Shown: positions 17,294 to 24,090 of the stretch, one piece after another
Layout: each line of letters opens with the position of its first letter
Numbering within the stretch: position 1 is the stretch's first letter
Source of the DNA: Planctomycetaceae bacterium
GTDB lineage: Bacteria; Planctomycetota; Phycisphaerae; Sedimentisphaerales; Anaerohalosphaeraceae
NCBI GenBank assembly: GCA_021372945.1
Contig: JAJFTK010000054.1
Location: forward strand, 1-64,000
Reading direction: 5' to 3'
DNA length: 64,000 nt
Notes under the pieces: generated by a model
The model's database searches: none
Told to the model about the DNA's origin: nothing
What the model saw: the letters and a program-made list of their open reading frames with translations, nothing else
Position numbers and translations under genes: made by a program

Positions 17294-17391
17294 CTACCAG
17301 ACGCGGGGGATGAGGCGGAAGCGGACTTTTTGGGTGTATTCTTTATAGCCGCCAAGCTCATTCTGAAGCATTCGATCCTCCAGGGCGGTTC
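17294..17391 (-). pseudogene. Remnant of the 3' end of an isoprenylcysteine methyltransferase-type gene
   Basis: These 98 bp match 19336-19433, the 3' end of the intact methyltransferase gene, with about nine differences by eye. On the minus strand they encode TALEDRMLQNELGGYKEY followed by TQKVRFRLIPRVW and a TAG stop. Only the last 32 codons remain; similarity stops abruptly at 17391. Changes relative to the intact gene include Ala to Thr, Leu to Ile and Gly to Arg, so the copy is either an old duplicate or the tail of a diverged paralogue. It bounds the far side of the radical SAM/repeat-peptide island. Confidence 0.85.
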
Positions 17392-17495
17392 TTTGGTCAT
17401 AGCCTTAAGTATACAGATATGAAACTATATCGTTATTTTGTAGAATCATGTTCCCGCCACAGCCCACTCTACTAGACACTCAAACCACCGTAACG

Positions 17496-18602
17496 CTAAA
17501 GCTTGTCTCCCCAAGCAATTTTGCATGCGCCGGGAATAGAACTTATTATTTTACAGTAAAACTCAGGTGGAGTAAGAGGAAAACCTGTTGTAGAATAGTT
17601 TATTGCAAGACACCCTCCATCGCAGTTATTTAAGGTCTTGCATTTTTGACAAGCAACTCGTTCCTCATGATCCACTTGGGCAAGATGTAATAAATAATTA
17701 ACAGCATTATCTTTCAATCCTCTCCGCACATCTCCTACGATTAATTCAGGGTACCTCGAACTCAACATCGCTAATGAACTACAGCCAGCTATTTGGCCGT
17801 TTGGCATAAATGCAATATTCGTAGACAAGGCACCACAACCCCAGTGCTCGGATAATGCTTCGCCAATGTGTTTTGAGTTTTGATATAATGGTCCAACTTC
17901 AAGGTTAGTACACGTCTTATTAGCTTCTTGCATGTATCGAGCAATATCACTCATTGATTGTACAAAAGCAAGAGACTCTGTTTCTGGCCACAGGACGGTG
18001 CCATAAACAGGGCCAAGTTCGATATGTTTAACTCCAATTTCGTGTAAATATCTAACATTATGTTCCATTGTCTTAACTAAATTTGGATGTATAGTAAGAC
18101 TAACGACACAATCAATTGAACGATTAAGCAATATCCTTAGATGCTGAAGTATAACATCATGAGTGTCATGCCCCATAGAATCCTTACGATACATATCGTG
18201 ACTTTCATTTGTTCCGTCAAGACTAATAACAACCCTCACATTATTTTCAGCAATGAAGTCAACAATTGCTTCGTTTAGAATTGTACCGTTTGTTTTTACA
18301 ACAAAGTAAACATCAACTTCCGCTTCATTTGCACGTTGTTGAGCATGGCTTACCAACGCCTTTAAAGTTGAATATTCCAAGAAGGGTTCCCCTCCGGTAA
18401 AGATAAACTCTAAAGATTCTGCACCTCGAGATAGATAGATAAACATGTCGATTGCATTTCGGCCAATCTCCGGCAACATTGATAATTTGGGTAATTCTCC
18501 TGCAATACAATAAGAACAATGCATATTACACAATGTTGTCAAGAGAATTTCACACGAAACATGTTTGTGCAATGATGGAACAAAGGTGTTTTCAGCGTTC
18601 AA
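17496..18602 (-). CDS. Radical SAM/SPASM peptide-modifying enzyme, partner of the repeat peptide
   Basis: The 368-residue enzyme has the radical SAM CxxxCxxC motif at Cys25, Cys29, Cys32 (LCNMHCSYC), FTGGEPF at 69-74 and SLDGTNESHD at 128-136. Its C-terminus has a complete SPASM signature: Cys256, Gly269 and Cys274 (GX4C), then Cys318-X2-Cys321-X5-Cys327-X3-Cys331 and Cys350. SPASM members such as sactisynthases and sulfatase-maturing enzymes modify peptides or proteins using two auxiliary clusters. The start appears to be TTG at 18602, three bases after the repeat-peptide stop, with GGGAAG upstream, so translation is coupled to that gene. The gene is much richer in A+T than its neighbours, suggesting transfer. 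Thioether or other side-chain crosslinking of the repeats is inferred. Confidence 0.88.
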   Translation of the reverse strand: MNAENTFVPSLHKHVSCEILLTTLCNMHCSYCIAGELPKLSMLPEIGRNAIDMFIYLSRGAESLEFIFTGGEPFLEYSTLKALVSHAQQRANEAEVDVYFVVKTNGTILNEAIVDFIAENNVRVVISLDGTNESHDMYRKDSMGHDTHDVILQHLRILLNRSIDCVVSLTIHPNLVKTMEHNVRYLHEIGVKHIELGPVYGTVLWPETESLAFVQSMSDIARYMQEANKTCTNLEVGPLYQNSKHIGEALSEHWGCGALSTNIAFMPNGQIAGCSSLAMLSSRYPELIVGDVRRGLKDNAVNYLLHLAQVDHEERVACQKCKTLNNCDGGCLAINYSTTGFPLTPPEFYCKIISSIPGACKIAWGDKL

Positions 18603-18605
18603 TTT

Positions 18606-18983
18606 TTACTTCCCGCTAGGTTGATTAAGAGAACAGTTCCCGCGAGGTTGGTTAAGAGAACACCCCGCTCCTCTACCACCAGGTTGATTCAGAGAGCAAC
18701 CCGCTCCTTCTCCACGCGGTTGATTAAGAGAACAGTTCCCCCGGGGTTGATTCAGAGAGCATCCCGCTCCTTGCCCATGAGGTTGATTAAGGGAACAATT
18801 TCCAGTAGGTTGATTAAGGGAGCAGTTCCCTTTAGGTTGATTCAGAGAGCAACCCGCTCCTTCTCCACGAGGTTGATTAAGGGAGCAGTTCCCTTTAGGC
18901 TGATTTAGAGAGCAACCTGCTCCTTCTCCGCGAGGTTGATTAAGAGTACAGTTTCCATGCGGTTGATTAAGAGTACATGCCAT
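18606..18983 (-). CDS. Repeat peptide: 12 tandem C(S/T)LNQPxG units, putative RiPP precursor
   Basis: The 125-residue product is Met-Ala followed by 12 repeats with no other sequence. Seven are 9-residue units of the form C(S/T)LNQPxGN (the last ends GK) and five are 12-residue units C(S/T)LNQPxGxGAG; the order is 9,12,9,12,9,9,12,9,12,12,9,9. Each unit has exactly one Cys. The variable residue after Pro is His, Arg, Lys, Thr, Gly or Ser. ATG 18983 is chosen because AAAGGAGAA lies upstream and the promoter at 19047-19075 fits. A longer frame to 19208 exists but runs through that promoter. There is no leader peptide before the first repeat, unusual for a RiPP precursor. The adjoining radical SAM enzyme is the likely modifier. 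I recognise no named family. Confidence 0.85.
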   Translation of the reverse strand: MACTLNQPHGNCTLNQPRGEGAGCSLNQPKGNCSLNQPRGEGAGCSLNQPKGNCSLNQPTGNCSLNQPHGQGAGCSLNQPRGNCSLNQPRGEGAGCSLNQPGGRGAGCSLNQPRGNCSLNQPSGK

Positions 18984-19046
18984 AATATTAAGTTCTCCTT
19001 TCCTTAGTTTGCATTCTATTTCATCTATAGCATCTATTACATAGAC

Positions 19047-19085
19047 AATATATACGGTATAACCATTAATATCAAGCTTGATATT
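19047..19085 (-). promoter_or_regulatory. Promoter with palindromic operator for the repeat-peptide operon
   Basis: On the minus strand TTGATA (19075-19070) and TATATT (19052-19047) are separated by exactly 17 nt, a strong sigma-70-type promoter, predicting a start near 19040 and a leader of about 57 nt. The -35 box lies within a perfect 18-bp palindrome, AATATCAAGCTTGATATT (19068-19085), an obvious candidate operator for a dimeric repressor. No regulator gene is adjacent. Confidence 0.7.
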
Positions 19086-19165
19086 CTTAGCATAGAATCG
19101 TATTTTTAGGCAAAAAGAGTCGGCTACAATTTCACAGTCGGGCAGGTTGGGCAAATTTTGGAAGG

Positions 19166-19180
19166 GTGGGCTCAGCCCAC
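19166..19180. repeat. Small inverted repeat (GTGGGCT-c-AGCCCAC)
   Basis: A 7-bp perfect inverted repeat with a 1-nt centre lies upstream of the repeat-peptide promoter. It has no T-run and probably belongs with the other small GC-rich intergenic hairpins. The rest of 18984-19335 holds the promoter, this hairpin and the methyltransferase terminator; no gene is seen there. Confidence 0.4.
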
Positions 19181-19303
19181 GCGAAATAGTTAACGTGTTC
19201 TTTGGCAAACCGATTTTTTAAAGGTTGTGGGATCACCTGCGGCTAGTTTGCACGAGTGTATACTTCCATGTTATTCAGTGTCTAAGCAGAATGCCTGAGC
19301 TAT

Positions 19304-19332
19304 AAAAAGGGAGCGAGGACTTCCTCGCTCCC
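19304..19332 (-). terminator. Rho-independent terminator of the methyltransferase gene
   Basis: GGGAGCGAGGA (19309-19319) pairs perfectly with TCCTCGCTCCC (19322-19332). Read on the minus strand it is followed by TTTTTA, directly after the methyltransferase stop at 19336. It insulates the island downstream (lower coordinates) from methyltransferase transcription. Confidence 0.88.
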
Positions 19333-19335
19333 AAA

Positions 19336-20040
19336 TCACCAGATACCGGGGAGCAGGCGGAAGCGGACTTTTTGGGCGTATTCTTTATAGCCGCCAAGCT
19401 CATTCTGAAGCATTCGGTCCTCCAGGGCGGTTCGAAGGACGATGATGGCGGAAGTGATGGCGGCGGGGATCAGGGCCCAGAGCGAACCGAGCGAGAGGGC
19501 CGTGCCTGCGGCAAGAAAGATCGCGGCGACGTAGCCCGGGTGTCGGACGACCGCATACGGGCCGGTATCGATGACATGGTGCCCGCGGTCGGTCTGGATG
19601 CGGACGCCCGGCTCGAAGAAGCGGTTGACGGCCTCGGCCCAGGCGGCCAATACGAATGAGCCGGCATAAAGCAGCCAGCCAAAAACGACGCCGCGCCAAA
19701 GCTGAGGGTCCCACTGATAGCGCTTATCATCGAGGGCGGCAACAACGAGTACGGCCGCATAGGAACCGCTGAGAAAGAGCAGCAGGATCTTGTCCCAGCG
19801 TTTGGTGCCTTTCTGGATATGCTTTCGGGCTTCAAAGAGTTCCGGGTTGACGCGGCCGATGTAGATTATGGACGCCGACATCAGGATTACGTTCAGGGCA
19901 ATAAAGAGCCAGCCGCGCAGCCAATAAATACTGCCTGCCGGGACGAATAAGAGCAGTGCCACGATCACAAAAAAAGCGGCTGCACGCCAGATGAAGGCGG
20001 GGTCCCTTGCCGGAGGAGGAATGATCGTGCGTAAGTTCAT
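19336..20040 (-). CDS. Isoprenylcysteine carboxyl methyltransferase-family membrane protein
   Basis: The 234-residue protein has several hydrophobic helices and the family's C-terminal SAM-binding core: GPYAVVRHPGYVAAIFLAAG, then LEDRMLQNELGGYKEY and RFRLLPGIW. ATG 20040 was picked because AAGGGC precedes it and the longer upstream frame consists of low-complexity sequence. The family methylates isoprenoid, phospholipid or small-molecule acceptors in the membrane; the true substrate here is unknown. The last 32 codons are duplicated at 17294-17391 beyond the radical SAM island. A strong terminator follows. Confidence 0.8.
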   Translation of the reverse strand: MNLRTIIPPPARDPAFIWRAAAFFVIVALLLFVPAGSIYWLRGWLFIALNVILMSASIIYIGRVNPELFEARKHIQKGTKRWDKILLLFLSGSYAAVLVVAALDDKRYQWDPQLWRGVVFGWLLYAGSFVLAAWAEAVNRFFEPGVRIQTDRGHHVIDTGPYAVVRHPGYVAAIFLAAGTALSLGSLWALIPAAITSAIIVLRTALEDRMLQNELGGYKEYAQKVRFRLLPGIW

Positions 20041-20058
20041 TGAGCTGCCCTTGATTTT

Positions 20059-20123
20059 GAAATCCGAAGCACGAAATCCGAAATCCGAAACAAATTCAAA
20101 ATTCAAAGCACTAAATTCCAAAC
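20059..20123. repeat. Low-complexity AT-rich repeat tract (GAAATCCGA and AAATTCAAA-type units)
   Basis: Short units related to GAAATCCGAA recur at least three times, then AAATTCAAAATTCAAAG follows, just upstream of the methyltransferase start. It is open in one frame only because of its low complexity. Its origin is unclear. Confidence 0.5.
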
Positions 20124-20156
20124 AAGTGGTGGGCATAGCCCAGTACCCAATTGGAG

Positions 20157-20996
20157 TTAATTAGCTGCTGGTGCAATCAGAGATTTATAAAAAGGACTTT
20201 TCTGCAGAGCATTGGTGATTGCCAATTTGTATTCCTCGGCTGCTTCGGAGTCCAGAATCCATGCTGCATCATAGAGCTTCCACGCCTGGCACTCGTTATT
20301 TTCGTAGATAAATTCCACAACGGTCATGAGTAACTCCGCAGGAGGAGATTGTCTTTGCCACGCGACATCGGATCTAAATTTTGAAATCATCCCGTTTAGA
20401 TCGTTATCACTGAGCGGAGTTTTCGACATGAAGCCGCCATTTGGAACAAAACGCTTTTGGATTATATCATAGGACAGGATTACCGTCGGAAGCGGCGAAT
20501 CGGTAAACGAACATCCCTGAAAATAGCTGAAGGTCGGGTCCAGTCCTACACATTCGAAAATTCCATCGTTGTTCAAATCTTTTAACTCGACCGCAAGCAA
20601 GCCTCTGATGGTATCTATTCTTGCAACCGTACCGTTCACAGCAAAGACAAGATAATCGGAATCTCCATGTGCTCCGCCGTGGTAATTGCAAATGACAAGA
20701 TCAGCCCTGGCGTCACCAGTCAAATCATGGTAAGCGCTCTCGACCGTAAACCTTCCTACGCTACTTTCGGAATACAGACGCTTTCTGTGCTTCATGATTT
20801 CAAAGAAGCTCTTTCCCGATTCGGAGAAATAAGTGCGTACAGTGTAATCCTGAGGATAGTTGTGATAAACGGAATCTAATTCATACAAAAACTGCGGATA
20901 GATGTGATAGCCTATAATCAACAGAAGGAACAGAAGCAGCACGTTCAAAATGAGGCCAAGCCAAGTCGCCCTCTTATAAGTGCACCCTTTTCTCAT
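20157..20996 (-). CDS. Hypothetical membrane-anchored protein with FG-GAP/VCBS-like segments
   Basis: I do not recognise this 279-residue protein. It has one N-terminal transmembrane helix (about residues 12-32, LGLILNVLLLFLLLIIGYHI) after a basic start, so most of it is likely periplasmic. Two segments, DLTGDARADLVICNYHGG and DLNNDGIFECVGLD, resemble the calcium-binding D-x-(D/N)-x-D-G loops of integrin-type beta-propeller repeats. The gene is more A+T-rich than the surrounding housekeeping genes. It shares strand with the methyltransferase downstream and the NTPase-like gene upstream, but gaps of over 30 bp give no clear operon. Confidence 0.6.
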   Translation of the reverse strand: MRKGCTYKRATWLGLILNVLLLFLLLIIGYHIYPQFLYELDSVYHNYPQDYTVRTYFSESGKSFFEIMKHRKRLYSESSVGRFTVESAYHDLTGDARADLVICNYHGGAHGDSDYLVFAVNGTVARIDTIRGLLAVELKDLNNDGIFECVGLDPTFSYFQGCSFTDSPLPTVILSYDIIQKRFVPNGGFMSKTPLSDNDLNGMISKFRSDVAWQRQSPPAELLMTVVEFIYENNECQAWKLYDAAWILDSEAAEEYKLAITNALQKSPFYKSLIAPAAN

Positions 20997-21030
20997 CTAA
21001 GTCAGCCCTTTCTGCTGCATACTATCTACG

Positions 21031-22131
21031 TCATTCAAAAAGCAGGTCGGATTTGTATTCATAATTGGCGCGGAAGTAGGCGACGGCCTCATCGGCGGAG
21101 CGGAAGACCTTATTGGCGGTCTGGGTAATGAAGACAGAAGGGTCGCGGCGCGGCATCCATAGACAATAGACCTGTTTGGCGGCCTCATGGGCGTGCTGAA
21201 GCTCGCGTTCCACGCCGGAAGAGAGGGCCGGTAGGCCGTCGGGCAACTCGGGGATGAAGCTGATGATCATGTCTGATTGGTCGATGAGGGCAAAGTCGCG
21301 GGCGTATATCTGGCTGTTGATGTCGCGCTCGATCTGGCGGACTTCGCTGACATCCAGACTGATGGATTGGCCCAGGACCTCCACATCGAGCGATTCTTTG
21401 CCGTCTTCCATTGCCTGCGTGGCATAATAAGGCAAATAGGCCTCTTCGACATCGCCGGGATCAAAACAGGTGAAAAGGGCCTTCATCGAGGCGCGAAAGC
21501 GTTCGATCTGAGCGATGATGTCGGGCATGGCCGTGACATGGGTCATGGGAAAGCTCAGATAGGCCTTCTTGCGGCGGGGCTCAAAGGCAAGGCGATAAAA
21601 GGTTTCGATGTTGCCCTTGCCGAACCCGCGTGCCAGTACATAATAGGGCGCTTCCGGGCAGGCGCCCTGCTGCATGAGATGCGTGGCCAGGGCCTCCTCT
21701 TCACGCCAGACGATGAGGTCCTTGAGCGTATGGCGGGTTTTGTGTTCCTGGCTGAGGCGCAGATGCAGCGGCTCGATGCCGTCGATCATGCAAACAAGCA
21801 GGTCGGGGCGGAGCTGGCGGATCTGGTAGAAGTCGAACGCCGGAAAGAGACCATGACGCCAGCGGAACGTGGCGTGGGTATTGACGATGACGTGCTCGTG
21901 GTCGCCGGCGCGGGCGATGATGTCTTTGAAGACGCTGCGGCGAAGCGAGTGGAGGCGTCTAAGCGGGATGTCGAGAATGCGGCCCGGCGTGATATCCGGG
22001 GCCTCGGCGTACATCAGGCTGCCAATACTGAAAAGCTGGATAGTCTTTCCAAATCCTTTGGCATAGGCGCAGACATCTGTTAGATACTGTCTTTTGTCAA
22101 TGCCGACCATTCCGGTAACGACGATAACCAT
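21031..22131 (-). CDS. Predicted two-domain protein: P-loop-like N-terminus and nucleoside deoxyribosyltransferase-like C-terminus
   Basis: The 366-residue protein begins MVIVVTGMVGIDKRQYL, in the place of a nucleotide-kinase P-loop, but GMVGIDK departs from GxxxxGK[ST]. The middle part HEHVIVNTHATFRW and the DLLVCMIDG strand look like an adenylate-kinase-type fold. The C-terminal third has AYLSFPMTH, DMIISFIPELPDGLPALSSG and VERELQHAHEAAKQVYCLW, a pattern seen in nucleoside 2-deoxyribosyltransferase-like proteins. A nucleotide-handling role is inference; no substrate can be named. The start at ATG 22131 fits the P-loop-like start. It is divergent from the HPt gene. Confidence 0.5.
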   Translation of the reverse strand: MVIVVTGMVGIDKRQYLTDVCAYAKGFGKTIQLFSIGSLMYAEAPDITPGRILDIPLRRLHSLRRSVFKDIIARAGDHEHVIVNTHATFRWRHGLFPAFDFYQIRQLRPDLLVCMIDGIEPLHLRLSQEHKTRHTLKDLIVWREEEALATHLMQQGACPEAPYYVLARGFGKGNIETFYRLAFEPRRKKAYLSFPMTHVTAMPDIIAQIERFRASMKALFTCFDPGDVEEAYLPYYATQAMEDGKESLDVEVLGQSISLDVSEVRQIERDINSQIYARDFALIDQSDMIISFIPELPDGLPALSSGVERELQHAHEAAKQVYCLWMPRRDPSVFITQTANKVFRSADEAVAYFRANYEYKSDLLFE

Positions 22132-22304
22132 ATTCTCTCCAAGATTGCTGCTGTATCGAAAGTACTATAATGGGGCAAACAGGTCCTAAATACAATAAGT
22201 TTTTTTCGCATTCATCTTATGCATCGGCAGTAAAAGGTCGATTTAATCCAAACCGAGAGACTGCAAACGACAAGACCGAGAAAAACAGGAAAATCGCAGC
22301 AAAG

Positions 22305-22718
22305 ATGAATTCCATGAACAATGACAATTACAGCGGCCCACAGGTTCCGGCGGATCCGACAGCGGCCATCGACTGGAAGGATCTTTATAACCGCATTCCC
22401 GATGAGGCGCTCATCATTCAATTTGCGGCCTCATTTAAAGAGAATACGCATAGTTTGATCGAAAAGCTGGACGAATCGCTGCGGCAAAACAACATCGAGC
22501 AGATCGAAGCCAACGCCCATGCGCTAAAAGGAGCGGCCGCGAACCTGGGGGCGGTATTGCTGGCCAAGGCCGCCTGGCAGCTTGAATATGCCGCACGCAA
22601 CCGCCAATGCCCGCAGTTTCATTCCCAGATGCAGGCTATTCATTCTGAATACGCCGGCGTGATGGAGCTTTTGGCGCAGCCAAACTGGATCGAGTTGGCC
22701 AAGACGTATCATTCCTGA
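22305..22718 (+). CDS. HPt (histidine phosphotransfer) domain protein
   Basis: The 137-residue product is mostly a four-helix HPt domain, with the phospho-acceptor histidine in NAHALKGAAANLGA and the preceding helix NIEQIEA. Such proteins relay phosphate between hybrid kinases and response regulators. ATG 22305 is chosen as it leaves little sequence before the domain; ATG 22314 and an upstream ATG at 22170 are alternatives, but the latter sits on a TATAAT box (22165-22170). No kinase or receiver gene lies beside it, so it is an orphan relay protein. Confidence 0.8.
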   Translation: MNSMNNDNYSGPQVPADPTAAIDWKDLYNRIPDEALIIQFAASFKENTHSLIEKLDESLRQNNIEQIEANAHALKGAAANLGAVLLAKAAWQLEYAARNRQCPQFHSQMQAIHSEYAGVMELLAQPNWIELAKTYHS

Positions 22719-22826
22719 ATATCGGATCTCCCTTGAGAATTCACTTGAAGTTTGTGCCGATTGCATAACAATGGTACCTCATTAAGCGGTATAATACAGG
22801 TTGGACCAATTTTGAAGGGAGAGAAA

Positions 22827-23390
22827 ATGCGTACAAGAACGATTTATTTAATGGCGATCCTGCTGGCTGGGGGGTGCGTCCCATCACTGCATTCGATCGT
22901 GACGGAAAAGACGCTGGTCTATGACCCGGCCTTTGTGGGAAAATTCCAAGTGGAAGATGCCGTTTGGACCGTAGCGGCTGATCCCAACGAAAAATCTTAC
23001 GGCATCCAGATCCAGGAAAAGGAAGGCAAACAAAGTCTGCTCGTCGGGCGGATCGCCGAATTTCAGGGTCGGCGGTTCCTTGATCTTTATCCATCCAATG
23101 ATGAAAAGCTGAACACCGGCGACTGGTTCAATGCGCATATTCTGCCGGTGCATACGTTCTGGCAATTGGAGAAGGCGGACGGGCATTATACGCTGAAGCC
23201 GCTGAACCCGGATACGGTAAAGGCGGTTTTGAAGGACAAGCCGCAGCTTGTCAAACACGAGCTGGTGGATGAAGATGATCGCGTGGTCCTAACGGATACG
23301 GCGGCAAAACTGCAGGATTTTCTGATCGCCGGACTGTCGATCGAGAAGTTTTACGGCGAGGCGTTCGAACTGAAGCCTTTGAAAGATTAG
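22827..23390 (+). CDS. Hypothetical lipoprotein
   Basis: The 188-residue protein has a signal peptide ending in the lipobox LAGGC (Cys17) and no other recognised motif. ATG 22827 has AGGGAGAG upstream and a TATAAT box at 22790-22795. The mature part is mixed alpha/beta with a repeated acidic character (KHELVDEDDRVVLTDTAAKL). A membrane-anchored envelope protein is expected, but I cannot assign a function. A dispersed hairpin at 23415-23438 lies between it and the convergent acetyltransferase gene. Confidence 0.7.
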   Translation: MRTRTIYLMAILLAGGCVPSLHSIVTEKTLVYDPAFVGKFQVEDAVWTVAADPNEKSYGIQIQEKEGKQSLLVGRIAEFQGRRFLDLYPSNDEKLNTGDWFNAHILPVHTFWQLEKADGHYTLKPLNPDTVKAVLKDKPQLVKHELVDEDDRVVLTDTAAKLQDFLIAGLSIEKFYGEAFELKPLKD

Positions 23391-23414
23391 CGGCAACCTG
23401 CCGTGCAATAGGAA

Positions 23415-23438
23415 TATCACGGGCGAGACGCCCGTGTC
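23415..23438. repeat. Dispersed CACGGGC hairpin, copy 2
   Basis: CACGGGC and GCCCGTG form a perfect stem with a 5-nt loop. The outer bases also match copy 1 at 159-183 when read on the minus strand (GACACGGGC-n5-GCCCGTGATA). It lies between the convergent lipoprotein and acetyltransferase genes; on the plus strand a T-run follows after seven bases, so it may help termination. Confidence 0.65.
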
Positions 23439-23454
23439 ACTGATTTTTTAGCGC

Positions 23455-24006
23455 CTAGGCAGGTCGGATTACTCTGCAGGGATTGCCGGCAGCGATTACG
23501 TTGTCGGGGATATCTTTAGTGACGATGCTTCCGGCGCCAATGGTGACGTTGCTGCCGACCTTCACGCCGGGGCACAAAATGGCGCCGCCGCCGATCCATA
23601 CATTGTCGCCGATGCTGATGGGCTTGGCAAACTCTTTGCCCGTCAAACGCACGGCCGGGTCCGTTGGGTGCGCGGCCGTATAGATTTGGACGTTGGGAGC
23701 AAGCAGCGCATTATCGCCGATCTTCACGGTGTTGACGTCGAGGATGACGCACCCGAAATTCGCGTAGAAATTGTCACCGATCTCGATATTGTACCCGTAA
23801 TCGCAATAGAAGGACGGTTCGATGTAAAATGAACCCTTTGCTCGCAGCAGTTCGCGAAGGATGGCTTTTCGCCGATCGATCTCATCGGGCCCCGTTCGGT
23901 TAAACGCAAAGGTCAGCCGCCTGGCAAAGTCGCGCTCCCTGACAAGTTCCGCATCCAGTGAATTGTACAGTTCTCCCGCCAGCATCTTTTCTTTTTCGGT
24001 AGGCAT
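23455..24006 (-). CDS. Sugar O-acetyltransferase (maltose/galactoside acetyltransferase type)
   Basis: The 183-residue protein starts MPTEKEKMLAGELYNSLDAE, the conserved N-terminal helix of the Maa/LacA group, followed by left-handed beta-helix hexapeptide repeats (IEIGDNFYANFGCVILD, VKIGDNALLAPN, ISIGDNVWIGGGAILCPGV) and the catalytic His in YTAAHPTDP. It uses acetyl-CoA to acetylate free sugars, probably a detoxification step. A longer frame upstream overlaps bioA and is not real. It is divergent from bioA with about 85 bp between the starts. Confidence 0.88.
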   Translation of the reverse strand: MPTEKEKMLAGELYNSLDAELVRERDFARRLTFAFNRTGPDEIDRRKAILRELLRAKGSFYIEPSFYCDYGYNIEIGDNFYANFGCVILDVNTVKIGDNALLAPNVQIYTAAHPTDPAVRLTGKEFAKPISIGDNVWIGGGAILCPGVKVGSNVTIGAGSIVTKDIPDNVIAAGNPCRVIRPA

Positions 24007-24054
24007 GATGGGCAGTGTATCCGGCCTGCCTGCATACCGCCAGTAAAATGTGCC

Positions 24055-24083
24055 TTGACGCGACGGGGACTTTGACCCATAAT
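24055..24083 (+). promoter_or_regulatory. bioA promoter
   Basis: TTGACG (24055-24060) and CATAAT (24078-24083) are 17 nt apart. The -10 box ends 7 nt before ATG 24091, so transcription should begin at or next to the start codon, giving a leaderless or near-leaderless mRNA. Confidence 0.55.
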
Positions 24084-24090
24084 GGGTCGC

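Noticed and set aside
18612..18973. Regularly spaced DNA repeats resembling a CRISPR array
   Set aside because: The period is 27 or 36 bp, always a multiple of three, and the repeats stay in frame as C(S/T)LNQPxG units with a ribosome site and stop. There are no unique spacers and no cas genes.
18984..19208. N-terminal extension of the repeat peptide acting as a leader
   Set aside because: The stretch contains the predicted promoter and palindrome, and a strong ribosome site precedes ATG 18983. It remains the main alternative if the promoter prediction is wrong.
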